Positions 21,579-29,113 of a stretch of 29,113 nucleotides of DNA are shown piece by piece. This stretch comes from an uncultured Anaerolineae bacterium (lineage in GTDB: Bacteria > Chloroflexota > Anaerolineae > Anaerolineales > Villigracilaceae): contig CAINXK010000135.1 of assembly GCA_903854805.1 (NCBI GenBank), positions 1 to 29,113 of the forward strand. The letters run 5' to 3'. Numbering within the stretch: the first letter of the stretch is position 1; every line of letters begins with the position of its first letter. Both the position numbers and the translations under genes were made by a program. The notes beneath the pieces are model-generated. The model ran no database searches and was not told the origin of the DNA. It saw only the letters and a program-made list of their open reading frames with translations.

Positions 21579-23330
21579 ATGCCCTCTCTTGCTCAAACCC
21601 TGCCATCCAACGATATCGGTTTTTTGCGCATCGTCGCATCCCTTTGGGGACTGGAGCTGACTTCGTCTGATCCGGCTGAAGCAGCTGTTGAACTGGCTGA
21701 TAGCCTGTGTGATGCCGAATTACTCGAAGAGGTAGTTTCCACACTTTCCAAGCAAGGCCGGTCTGCACTGACCGCACTCCTGGCTGAAAATGGACGCATG
21801 CCCTGGGTGGTATTTGCGCGCCGTTTTGGTGAGCTGCGCGAAATGGGTCCGGGCAAGCGCGATCGTGAGCAGCCCCATCTGCAGCCCAGCTCTGCCGCTG
21901 AAATACTCTTTTACCGTGGGCTTGTAGCAAAGGCGTTTTTCAATCCGGATACGCAGGATAAGTTTGCTGATAAAGGTCCGCAGGAATTCGCCTTCATCCC
22001 GGATGACATGTTTATGGCTCTGGATTTTGCAGGGATGATCCCGGAACCTGCTCGGGAAGAAATTTTGGAAGAAGTGCCTGATGCTTATCAGGAAGACTTT
22101 GAAACATCGGAATCTGCTGGTCCTCGCGAGAAAAACTCTCCTTCGGCGAATACTTCGACGGAAAGCGATTTGCTCGGGCGTCCGGCCTCCCCGGCTGAAA
22201 AAGCAGTGCCCAGCCTGGCCGGTGATCGGATTTTGGATGATGCCTGTACTTATCTGGCGGCTGTGAGAATGGGTCTGGAGCCGCCAGAATTGTTTGTTCC
22301 GGTGTCTGTCTTGCGGGAATTATTAATTGCATCTGGCGTGGTTAGCTCAACCAACCTGGCACCTGAGGTGGTTAAATCCTTCCTCGAATCTCCGCGTGAA
22401 AAAGCGTTGTTACTCTTGCGCACAGCTTGGCAGTCAAGTGAAAGTTTCAACGAACTGCGCCAATTGCCTGGCCTGGTGTTTGAAGGTGGCTGGAGCAACC
22501 AGTCATTGGTGACACGTGAATTTTTGCTGAATCTGCTTGAGCCAATTCCTGATGGTCAATGGTGGAGTTTGCCAGCTTTCGTGCGCGATATAAAGACCAG
22601 GTACCCAGATTACCAACGTCCTGCCGGCGATTACGATTCCTGGTTCATCCGGCGCCAGGCCGATGGCGTTTTCTTGCGCGGTTTTGCCAGTTGGGACGAA
22701 GTCGATGGAGCCCTGATCCGTTACATGGTCAGCGGACCCCTGCATTGGCTTGGGCTGCTAGACCTGGCAGCTTCTGATGCTGGCGCGGCCCCGACGGCTT
22801 TTCGCGCGAACAACGAGAATCAACGACCTGCCGTTTCCCCTTCTCAATTTGAAGAGAACGGGAAACTGACAGTCACTTCGCAGGGCAAGATTATCGTTCC
22901 CCGCCTTGCGCCGCGCGCGGTTCGCTACCAAATTGCCCGGTTCTGCGAATGGGACGCCCAAAAAGAGCAGGAATACCATTACCGGGTAACAGCCGGAACG
23001 TTGAAACGCGCCCGTGAACAGGGTCTTAAAGCAGAACACCTGCTCGGTATTTTGCGCAAACACTCAGCCGCCCCGCTGCCGCCGCCATTTGTGAAGGCCC
23101 TGCAGCGCTGGGAGCAGAATGGCACCGAAGCCCGCGTTGAAAGCCTGGTCGTGCTTAAAGTATCGCGGCCTGAAGTTCTAAGTGAATTACGCGCTTCAAA
23201 AGCTGGGCGCTTCCTGGGTGAGATCATCGGCCCTACCACTGTGGCGATCCAGGCCGGGGCCGAAGCACGGGTCATGGCAGCCCTGGCTGAACTGGGTATC
23301 CTGGCTGAAGGCCAGACCAGTGATCATTAG
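21579..23330 (+). CDS. Helicase-associated (Helicase_C_3 / XPB N-terminal-like) protein without a motor domain
   Basis: 583 residues. No Walker A or B is present. The C-terminal third is the recognisable part: LTVTSQGKIIVPRLAPRAVRY, the repeated helical unit YRVTAGTLKRAREQGLKAEH with LLGILRKHSAAPLPPPFVKAL (about 470-510), and the end GRFLGEIIGPTTVAIQAGAE (about 545-565). These are the PF13625 pattern, the domain fused to XPB-type helicases in some bacteria and found as stand-alone proteins in actinobacteria and Chloroflexota. The N-terminal part has winged-helix-like segments (LSKQGRSALTALLAENGRMPW), then an acidic linker (about 165-215). DNA binding is inferred; the function is unknown. The Shine-Dalgarno is weak (GAAAG). 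An extended -10 lies at 21521-21529. Confidence 0.78.
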   Translation: MPSLAQTLPSNDIGFLRIVASLWGLELTSSDPAEAAVELADSLCDAELLEEVVSTLSKQGRSALTALLAENGRMPWVVFARRFGELREMGPGKRDREQPHLQPSSAAEILFYRGLVAKAFFNPDTQDKFADKGPQEFAFIPDDMFMALDFAGMIPEPAREEILEEVPDAYQEDFETSESAGPREKNSPSANTSTESDLLGRPASPAEKAVPSLAGDRILDDACTYLAAVRMGLEPPELFVPVSVLRELLIASGVVSSTNLAPEVVKSFLESPREKALLLLRTAWQSSESFNELRQLPGLVFEGGWSNQSLVTREFLLNLLEPIPDGQWWSLPAFVRDIKTRYPDYQRPAGDYDSWFIRRQADGVFLRGFASWDEVDGALIRYMVSGPLHWLGLLDLAASDAGAAPTAFRANNENQRPAVSPSQFEENGKLTVTSQGKIIVPRLAPRAVRYQIARFCEWDAQKEQEYHYRVTAGTLKRAREQGLKAEHLLGILRKHSAAPLPPPFVKALQRWEQNGTEARVESLVVLKVSRPEVLSELRASKAGRFLGEIIGPTTVAIQAGAEARVMAALAELGILAEGQTSDH

Positions 23331-23463
23331 CCCGTTTATGGTTGCCGAACTTGTTGAGAAATAATCTGTAAGCGCTCTTTTCTTTTGTACGACGGCAATG
23401 TATTGTATGGCAAGTGTTTCCCAAAACTTTTTAATGTCCGATATTTATCTTCAGGAGATGTGC

Positions 23464-24642
23464 ATGTCTAAAACTGATTGGATTACCCAGGAACTCGATA
23501 GCTTGAAGCAGGCTGGTCTTTATAATCGTATCCGTACCATCGAATCGCCGCAGGGGGCCTGGTTGGTGGTGGATGGGAAGCGTGTGCTTAATTTCTGCTC
23601 AAATAATTATCTTGGACTGGCAAACCATCCAGATATTGTGGCCGCGGCGAAAAAGGCCATTGATACCCTGGGTGTTGGTCCGGCCGCGGTGCGTTCCATC
23701 GCCGGGACGATGAGTTTGCATGTTGAGTTGGAAAAGCGCCTGGCGGCTTTCAAGGGTGTTGAAGCAGTCATTACCTTTCAGAGTGGTTTTAGCGCCAACC
23801 TGGCTACCATCCCGGCACTGGTAGGTAAGGAAGATGTGATTTTTTCGGACCGGCTGAATCATGCCAGCATTATCGATGGATGCCGTCTTTCAGGGGCAAA
23901 GATCATTGCCTACGAGCATAATGACCCGGCCTCGCTGGATGACCAAATCAAGGCGAATTTAGGCCAATTTCGCCGGGCGCTGATCGTGACTGATGGTGTG
24001 TTTAGCATGGACGGTGATATCGCTCCCTTACCCGATATCTATGAAGTTGCCAAAAAATATGACATCCTGCTGATGGTGGATGATGCGCATGGCGAAGGTG
24101 TCTTAGGCAACGGCGGGCGCGGCATTGTCGATCATTTCGGACTGCACGGTAAGGTGGATGTGGAGATTGGCACAATGTCGAAGGCCTTTGGCGTTATGGG
24201 CGGTTTGGTTGCCGGGAGTGCTGTTATTATTGATTGGCTGCGCCAACGAGGACGGCCCTTCCTGTTCTCATCGGCGGTCACAGTGCCAGATGCGGCTGCC
24301 TGTCTTGCGGCGATTGACCTGCTTGAAGATTCAACCCAGCTGGTTGACCGGTTGTGGAGCAATGCAAAGTATTTCAAAACGGAGATGAAGACTCTCGGGT
24401 TTAACACCGGCGTAAGCGAAACACCCATCACACCCGTAATGCTTGGCGAAGCGCCGCTGGCCCAGCAGTTTAGCCGCGAATTGTTTGATGCCGGCGTATT
24501 TGCGATGGCCCTGGGATTTCCCACCGTCCCCCAGGGCAAGGCGCGCATCCGTGTCATGATTTCAGCCGGGCATTCGATGGATGACCTGGACAAGGGTCTG
24601 GATGCTTTCAAAACCGTGGGGAAGCGGTTGGGCGTAATTTAA
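23464..24642 (+). CDS. kbl: Glycine C-acetyltransferase (2-amino-3-ketobutyrate CoA ligase)
   Basis: 392 residues, the usual length. A PLP enzyme of the alpha-oxoamine synthase family. Signatures: [12 protein letters not shown] (45-56), [13 protein letters not shown] (78-90), HASIIDG (133-139), [11 protein letters not shown] (205-215) and the PLP lysine in GTMSKAFG (Lys240). Kbl converts 2-amino-3-oxobutyrate and CoA to glycine and acetyl-CoA after threonine dehydrogenase, but no tdh is beside it. Close relatives (BioF and serine palmitoyltransferase) share these motifs; the [19 protein letters not shown] start favours Kbl. AGGAG at 23453-23457 sets the ATG at 23464, although the frame is open from 23398. 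Confidence 0.88.
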   Translation: MSKTDWITQELDSLKQAGLYNRIRTIESPQGAWLVVDGKRVLNFCSNNYLGLANHPDIVAAAKKAIDTLGVGPAAVRSIAGTMSLHVELEKRLAAFKGVEAVITFQSGFSANLATIPALVGKEDVIFSDRLNHASIIDGCRLSGAKIIAYEHNDPASLDDQIKANLGQFRRALIVTDGVFSMDGDIAPLPDIYEVAKKYDILLMVDDAHGEGVLGNGGRGIVDHFGLHGKVDVEIGTMSKAFGVMGGLVAGSAVIIDWLRQRGRPFLFSSAVTVPDAAACLAAIDLLEDSTQLVDRLWSNAKYFKTEMKTLGFNTGVSETPITPVMLGEAPLAQQFSRELFDAGVFAMALGFPTVPQGKARIRVMISAGHSMDDLDKGLDAFKTVGKRLGVI

Positions 24643-24660
24643 AGCGAGATTCTAGAACAT

Positions 24661-24779
24661 ACCAGGCTGGTTTTTGCTGCGAAGCGAGTGCTAATCAAAG
24701 GTTGGCTCGGCAAGTGGTGATTGGGCGGATGACCATCCACCCAATCACCACAAAAAACCAGTTGCGGAGCAAAGCAGCG
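24661..24779. repeat. Nested inverted repeats downstream of kbl
   Basis: A 17-bp stem (24714-24730 with 24735-24751, one C/A mismatch, loop GACC) lies inside outer arms CTGGTTTTTG (24667-24676) and CAAAAAACCAG (24751-24761). Beside them GCTGCGAAGCGA and GTTGCGGAGCAA look like imperfect direct copies. No T run follows on the plus strand, so it is not a standard terminator. Confidence 0.7.
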
Positions 24780-24839
24780 ATTTTCGTTTATTTGTAGAGT
24801 TTGATTGAGATGATTGAATCAGGGTTCCGTGAGTAAATA

Positions 24840-24878
24840 CCTTTTTGCTGCCAGTTATTTGCGCTGCAGCAAAGAAGG
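24840..24878. repeat. Second hairpin repeating the TTTTTGCTGC motif
   Basis: CCTTTTTGCTGC (24840-24851) pairs imperfectly with GCAGCAAAGAAGG (24866-24878). The 10-mer TTTTTGCTGC is identical to 24671-24680 in the preceding repeat. It lies about 27 nt upstream of the cupin ribosome site. Confidence 0.6.
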
Positions 24879-24920
24879 ATTATTGGTAAACAGCTAGAAT
24901 ATGTTGGAGAGGATAAAATC

Positions 24921-25244
24921 ATGACTACAGCTCCAAAAGCAGAAATACTTGAACTCGCACAAATGGCCGCCTATCAGGATGGCTCCGTTGTCAGCCGCCA
25001 GATTACCAGGGCAGAGGCCGGGAATGTTACCTTGTTCGCCTTCGATGCCGGTCAGGAACTCAGCGAGCACACCGCTCCGTTTGATGCGCTTGTGCAGGTG
25101 CTGGATGGTGAAGCGGAAATTTTCATCTCTGGAGAACCCTTCCACTTAAAAACCGGGCAGGCAATCATTTTGCCAGCTGACCAACCCCATGCAGTTAAGG
25201 CCCAGCAAAAATTTAAAATGCTCTTGACCATGATCCGCACTTAA
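24921..25244 (+). CDS. Small single-domain cupin protein
   Basis: 107 residues forming one beta-barrel cupin (PF07883-type). Motif 1 is seen as GQELSEHTAPFDALVQVLDG (about 50-69) with a single clear His, and motif 2 as GQAIILPADQPHAV (about 79-92) with His91. With a reduced histidine set, metal binding is plausible but not certain. GGAGAGG at 24905-24911 supports the ATG. The role may be as small metabolite binder, isomerase or dioxygenase; the sequence does not decide. It follows the repeat-rich gap after kbl and is probably its own unit. Confidence 0.88.
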   Translation: MTTAPKAEILELAQMAAYQDGSVVSRQITRAEAGNVTLFAFDAGQELSEHTAPFDALVQVLDGEAEIFISGEPFHLKTGQAIILPADQPHAVKAQQKFKMLLTMIRT

Positions 25245-25861
25245 AAAGAAGTTTGCACCGCACCAGTCGATCCAGGTGTGATCAAGATCCCAGCCATGTC
25301 TGACTGGCGCGCCATTCGTGCTGATATAAACTGCATCATCCGTGTGTTCATTGAACGCCGGGGTTGCAGTTTATTTTTTGTGGCGGATGGATAGTTTCGA
25401 AAAAAGCGTGGACGGATTTGTTCAGACACAAGCTGAAGCGTAAGAGCACCTTGCAATTAGTTTTCAATTTAGAATGTTGATTTGACTTCAGGTTATCTCA
25501 TGCTAAAATAATAAGATTGTGGATTATAGGTACTTTGGCTGGTTTTCCGCCGGATTTTTGTTTGTGGGATGTGGATTATATTGATTTATCTGAGGCAGGG
25601 TTTGTACGGTTGATCATCTGACGTGTTTGGCTTGCCTGAGTTTTATCAGCGCCAGCCAGCATACTTGGGGTAAAAGGTGCTTTTTATGTTTTCCGGATAG
25701 GGTCAAGGAATTTTCTTTTTTTGGCGTTCCATCCTTTCAAAAAGCAGGCCTTATTCGTCCAATTATTGGCAGAGATTTCCGCAAATTTAATAAAAAGCTG
25801 TTTCCCAAAATCATCACGGGCTGTGTTGGTGGGAAATGGCTGTTCAGGTAAGAGGTCTCTG
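25245..25861. other. Long intergenic/leader region before the REC-PAS-HK gene
   Basis: About 617 bases with no confident gene. The cupin frame stays open after its stop to a TAG at 25392-25394, which is not significant at this length. A good promoter lies at 25482-25509, so about 345 bases would be transcribed leader. Within it TGTGGATTATA occurs twice (about 25518 and 25570), and a stem TTTCCCA / TGGGAAA lies at 25801-25836 just ahead of the ribosome site. Confidence 0.55.
25482..25509 (+). promoter_or_regulatory. Sigma70-type promoter with extended -10
   Basis: TTGACT (25482-25487) and TAAAAT (25504-25509) are 16 bp apart, with TG at 25501-25502. This is the best full promoter in the window. 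The predicted transcript start is near 25516. Confidence 0.7.
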
Positions 25862-27289
25862 ATGAAAATTCTTGTAGTTGATGATGATGATATTGCCCAG
25901 GCTGTGGCGAAGAAGATCCTGGAGAACGATGATTACGAGGTGGAACTTGCCGATGATGGCGAAGCCGCACTCGAAATATTGCAATCCGGGAACATCAAAA
26001 TTGTAATCTCAGATTGGAACATGCCCAAAGTCACCGGTATTGACCTCTGCCGCCAGATCAGGTCTGCCAACCTGGTTGGATACACTTATATTATCCTGGT
26101 AACTGCACGCAGCAGCAAGGAAGATATGCTGCAAGGGTTATCTGCGGGTGCGGATGATTTTATTTCCAAGCCATTCGAACCTGCGGAGTTGTTGGTTCGG
26201 GTTCGTAATGCCGAGCGTGTGCTGGCGATGGAAAGTGATCTCCGCCAAAGCGAAAGCCGAAACTCAGCCTTGCTTAGCGCTGTTCCAGATGCGATTTTTC
26301 GGATCAGACGCGATGGGATTGTTCTTGACTATACGGCAAGTTCAACCTCAGTGACAAATTACTCAGAAGGCCAAATTAAAAATACCCCGATCAGCAACAT
26401 CTTGCCTGAACAGTTGATTGAAGATGCCATGGCTTGCATTGGTCAGACGCTAAGAACCAGAGAAATCCAGACCATGGAATATACGCAGAAAATCGGCGAT
26501 TCTTCGCATGTCTTTGAAGCGCGATTTAAAGATAGTGGAATTGACGAAGTGACTGCCATTGTGCGGGATATTAGCGATCGGGCCAGGTTGGATCAGATGA
26601 AATCCGATTTCATTAACCGGGCAACGCATGAATTACGCACACCGATTGCCACCATGCTTTTGATGGTTAATTTGATCGATGGTGATGTAACCGATGAAGA
26701 ATATGATGAGTATTGGAATGTATTAAAGAGTGAGTTGAATCGCGAGCGGTTGCTTGTCGAAGATCTTCTGAGTGCTGGTCGTCTGGAAAGCAACCAGGCT
26801 CATTTGCATTTCCGCTTTATTGATTGCTGTGAGGTATTAAAACAATCGATTTACCAAATTGAACAACCTGCCAGACTAAAAAACGTCACGCTTACACTAC
26901 ACTTGACGGAAGAATTGGATGAAACAGCGTACATCATCCATGCTGACGAAAATGCTTTGACCCAGGTTTTTGTGAATCTGTTGGGGAATGCCATCAAATT
27001 CACACCTTCTGGCGGCAATATCGATGTTTTCATGAACAGACAGGTGGATGGTGTCTTTTGTTCAATAAAGGATTCAGGTATGGGTATCCCCAGTGAGGAT
27101 ATACCGTTATTGTTTAACCGCTTCTTCCGAGGCCAAAATGCTATTCAGGATGAAATACCCGGAACCGGAATTGGTTTATTTATTGTTCGTTCGATCCTGG
27201 AAAAACACGACGGCAACATTAAGGTTCATAGCGAATTAGGGAAGGGTTCCCAGTTCGATATCTGGTTACCAGATCATCAAAGAGCGTAA
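25862..27289 (+). CDS. Hybrid signalling protein: receiver-PAS-histidine kinase
   Basis: 475 residues, no membrane segment, so cytoplasmic. An N-terminal REC domain (1-120) with the acidic patch DDDD (7-10), phospho-acceptor Asp51 in VISDWNMP, Thr81 and Lys103. A PAS-like domain at about 132-238 (LLSAVPDAIFRIRRDGIVLD). HisKA with His256 in ATHELRTP. The HATPase domain has N box VNLLGNAIKF (371-380), G1 DSGMGIP (404-410) and G2 GTGIGL (434-439), all intact. A receiver ahead of the kinase suggests the kinase is controlled by phosphorylation from another kinase. No response regulator with an output domain is adjacent. AAGAGGT at 25850-25856 sets the ATG at 25862; the frame is open from 25721. 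Confidence 0.93.
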   Translation: MKILVVDDDDIAQAVAKKILENDDYEVELADDGEAALEILQSGNIKIVISDWNMPKVTGIDLCRQIRSANLVGYTYIILVTARSSKEDMLQGLSAGADDFISKPFEPAELLVRVRNAERVLAMESDLRQSESRNSALLSAVPDAIFRIRRDGIVLDYTASSTSVTNYSEGQIKNTPISNILPEQLIEDAMACIGQTLRTREIQTMEYTQKIGDSSHVFEARFKDSGIDEVTAIVRDISDRARLDQMKSDFINRATHELRTPIATMLLMVNLIDGDVTDEEYDEYWNVLKSELNRERLLVEDLLSAGRLESNQAHLHFRFIDCCEVLKQSIYQIEQPARLKNVTLTLHLTEELDETAYIIHADENALTQVFVNLLGNAIKFTPSGGNIDVFMNRQVDGVFCSIKDSGMGIPSEDIPLLFNRFFRGQNAIQDEIPGTGIGLFIVRSILEKHDGNIKVHSELGKGSQFDIWLPDHQRA

Positions 27290-27594
27290 CTCTGTCTGAT
27301 GCTAAAAAAAATCAGGCAGGGTTATGTCGAGTAAGTGGATGGTGGCAGATGGCGGATGAATAAACCGGCAGTCCCTGGCGTAGCAGTGCAGCAGTGTGTT
27401 TCATGGGTGGTACAGGCAGAAAGTTCGGTCAAAGAATTCTGAGATAGACAACGTCAAGCATGCTTACAAAAATCCCAGTAAAATAAACCAGGTCAGCAAG
27501 TTTTGATTGATTTTCTCATGGGACGATGTTTCGTGTAAGTAGTTATGCAAGCTCACATTTTTGCGTAGCTGTGATGCCCGACCTTGGGTATCTT

Positions 27595-27665
27595 CTCACC
27601 TGGCAAGAGATCGCATGCTAATTTTTGCCATACGGCAAATGTTAATCAACGCTTTGCCAGGTGAG
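27595..27665. repeat. Element with perfect 12-bp terminal inverted repeats
   Basis: CTCACCTGGCAA (27595-27606) is the exact inverse complement of TTGCCAGGTGAG (27654-27665). Between them a smaller hairpin TTTGCC / GGCAAA sits at 27624-27639. The size and layout resemble a tiny MITE, a REP-like element or a structured RNA; no coding sequence is inside. Confidence 0.65.
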
Positions 27666-27718
27666 TAAATATGGCGGGTGGCGGGAATACTCCCAGGTGG
27701 ATGAAAATTAATTTTGTA

Positions 27719-27749
27719 GTTATTATGCGGAAATATTTCCGCAAATAAC
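27719..27749. repeat. Extended palindrome
   Basis: An 18-bp perfect palindrome, TGCGGAAATATTTCCGCA (27726-27743), is extended by GTTATT / AATAAC with one bulged A. This could be a dyad operator or a transcript hairpin. No T run follows. Confidence 0.65.
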
Positions 27750-27886
27750 AACCTGAGGCACACCCAATCCAGCTTGAGCCTTGTTCATTATTCAGTCTAA
27801 ATACAATCTTTAGCAAATTCCAGCGTACAGTCTTTTCTGCCGGATCTCAAGCTGCGTTCGTGCTCGGGAAGATTTTCTTGTCAGGG

Positions 27887-29113
27887 CTAAGCCAGGAGAC
27901 CGGATTTGCGCGAGCCTTGCCACAACATTCTGATGGAAAAGAAAACCGGGATGACTGCCAGTGCTGCTCCAAGGGCTGCAACAAGCGCGTAGCCCAGTGT
28001 GGCAAAGATGATCCCCGAGCTGAGGCTGGCAGTGGCTGAGGCGAGCCCAACCAATAGATCATTTGTGCCCTGTGTGCGGGCTCGTTCGGCCGGGGATAGT
28101 TGATCTGCCAGCAGGGTTGAGCCGCCCACAAAGCAGAAGTTCCAGCCCAGACCCAATAAGAAGAGCGAGATTGCCAGGGGCAGCACATCTGGCGAAAATG
28201 GGGCGCTGATGCAGGCCAGGATCAGGACGATTGCCCCGGTCAGGATAACTTGCGCGCGGCCCCATTTATCGACGAGCCAGCCCGAGATAATCGAGAATGC
28301 ATACATCCCAAATGTATGTGCAGAAATGACAGTTGAAATGTCTGTGAGCATGTGGTGGTTGTCTTTCATGTGCAGCGATGTGATTACCATAACTGCCACC
28401 ATCACCACCTGACCAAGCACCATTGCCATCAGCGCTGTAAAGGCTTTGGGCTGTCTCAGGATTGTCCAGATGGAACGTGCCTCGCCAGTTGGGTTCAATT
28501 CGGGGTAGAGTTTTGAAATTTCCCGACCCACATCGCGTGGGTCGGGGGTTAAAGTGAAAAATACGATCAGCGATGCCAGCGCGAACAGCCCAAAGCAGAC
28601 CAGGTATGCGCCTGCGAGCTCATCCATTCCGAGGGTTTTTACCAGGCTGCCAGATGGCCCCACGATCAGCGGCCCAAATACTGATCCAAATGTTCCGCCA
28701 AGGACCACGGCTGAGATAGCCGCCCCGCGCCTTTCAGGTGGGTTAACTTCAGCAGCTGCGAAACGACCCAGTACAACTGCGGCGTTTGCTATGCCCATCA
28801 GCAGCATGCCAACCAGAAAACCGAAAAAGATACTATTGTCAATCGAAATAATTACGATTACTGTCCCGACTGCGCCGGTGGCCAGGCCCAAGGCAATACC
28901 CTTCCGGCGGCCAAAGATATCCATTAGATAGCCCCAAGCCGAGGCGGCAAAGGCTCCACCCAATAAATAAACGGCTGAAGGCACTCCGGCCCAGGCCGAT
29001 CCTCCGCCAAGTTTCGCTCCGATGATGGAGCTGATCGTGGCACTGGCAATAAAACCAGCCGAGGCCAGGCTTTGTGCAATAAATAGAATAAAAGTGATCT
29101 TGCGGGCAATTCG
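27887..29113 (-). CDS. MFS transporter (5' end beyond the window)
   Basis: 408 residues are visible and the frame runs off the right edge. A GTG at 28984 could be taken as a start, but reading on to the edge adds a coherent first membrane span (KITFILFIAQSLASAGFIAS) and the start of span 2, so the gene is cut by the window. Motif A, GYLMDIFGRRKG, follows span 2, and its echo GWLVDKWGRAQ lies between spans 8 and 9. About eleven to twelve spans are visible in total. It resembles general drug or sugar-type exporters; the substrate is not predictable. It converges with the kinase gene across a 600-base gap. Confidence 0.9.
   Translation of the reverse strand, partial: RIARKITFILFIAQSLASAGFIASATISSIIGAKLGGGSAWAGVPSAVYLLGGAFAASAWGYLMDIFGRRKGIALGLATGAVGTVIVIISIDNSIFFGFLVGMLLMGIANAAVVLGRFAAAEVNPPERRGAAISAVVLGGTFGSVFGPLIVGPSGSLVKTLGMDELAGAYLVCFGLFALASLIVFFTLTPDPRDVGREISKLYPELNPTGEARSIWTILRQPKAFTALMAMVLGQVVMVAVMVITSLHMKDNHHMLTDISTVISAHTFGMYAFSIISGWLVDKWGRAQVILTGAIVLILACISAPFSPDVLPLAISLFLLGLGWNFCFVGGSTLLADQLSPAERARTQGTNDLLVGLASATASLSSGIIFATLGYALVAALGAALAVIPVFFSIRMLWQGSRKSGLLA

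Larger units (their letters stand above)
27290..27886. other. Gene-free stretch with several inverted repeats
   Basis: About 600 bases between the kinase and the MFS gene, which converge. No reading frame is convincing. It holds an imperfect stem just after the kinase stop (CTGTCTGAT / ATCAGGCAG around 27292-27326), a 71-base inverted-repeat element (27595-27665) and an extended palindrome (27719-27749). No classical terminator with a T run is seen for either gene. Confidence 0.6.

Noticed and set aside
25245..25394. Open continuation of the cupin frame after its stop, suggesting stop-codon read-through
   Set aside because: About 49 stop-free codons are expected by chance roughly one time in ten; no read-through context or domain is seen.
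25241..25456. Minus-strand 71-codon frame after the cupin gene
   Set aside because: No ribosome site and no family-like pattern, with a composition unlike the neighbouring genes.
25627..25851. Plus-strand 74-codon frame in the leader of the REC-PAS-HK gene
   Set aside because: Unusual composition, no ribosome site, and it overlaps a hairpin near the real start; an upstream peptide is possible but not supported.
28982..28984. GTG as start of the MFS transporter
   Set aside because: The frame continues without a stop to the window edge and adds a proper first membrane span, so the gene is simply cut off by the window.
1..29113. tRNA, rRNA, CRISPR arrays, IS elements or integrases
   Set aside because: No T-arm consensus, no regularly spaced repeats and no transposase or recombinase motif was found on either strand by eye; weak or split cases could be missed without a covariance search.

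Overview
The window is chromosomal DNA of medium GC, most likely from a member of the Chloroflexota, class Anaerolineae or close to it. This rests on family knowledge: several lipoproteins with long Pro/Thr/Ala linkers followed by an NBR1-type Ig-like domain, a ClpC-type Clp ATPase, a PF04020 membrane protein, a peptidase MA-like lipoprotein and an orphan Helicase_C_3 protein are a typical Anaerolineae mixture. No rRNA, tRNA, CRISPR array, transposase or phage gene was found. The 16S gene is absent, so the taxon is an inference.

Layout. 1-400: the tail of an unknown basic protein, then infA and an intrinsic terminator. 477-4043: three tandem paralogous surface lipoproteins, each its own transcription unit, all with the same NBR1-Ig core but different C-terminal parts. 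4118-5023: an APH(6)/hydroxyurea-kinase-like phosphotransferase, convergent with a minus-strand pair made of a membrane-anchored M6/InhA-like metalloprotease and an MgtC-family membrane protein (5058-7758). 7878-10301: clpC, divergent from a GNAT acetyltransferase (10465-11454), which is followed by a PF04020 membrane protein (11533-11910). 12049-14546 (minus): a P1/DmpA-type peptidase, a small 59-residue acidic protein and an AI-2E-family transporter. 14739-16130: a lipoprotein zinc protease.

16555-20249 (minus) reads, in order of transcription, DprE2-like SDR, DprE1-like FAD oxidase, lipB and an FHA-domain membrane protein. The first two together resemble the two-step sugar 2-epimerase that makes polyprenyl-phosphoryl arabinose in actinobacteria. 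20595-24642 (plus): a YegS/DagK-type lipid kinase, an orphan Helicase_C_3/XPB-N-like protein and a Kbl-type aminotransferase. 24921-25244: a small cupin. 25862-27289: a REC-PAS-histidine kinase behind a long leader. 27887-29113: an MFS transporter on the minus strand whose 5' end runs off the window.

How it fits together. Much of the window serves the cell envelope: lipoproteins, exported proteases, MgtC, PF04020, lipid kinase and DprE-like genes. The rest is protein quality control (ClpC), lipoylation, translation initiation and signalling (REC-PAS-HK, FHA). No single large novel defence or mobile system is evident. The most unusual items are the DprE1/DprE2-like pair, LipB with a CxxC insertion directly behind a terminator-like hairpin, the three NBR1-Ig lipoproteins, a small ORF supported by a promoter and a ribosome site, and several structured intergenic inverted repeats. 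All functional calls come from motif reading by eye, with no database search.
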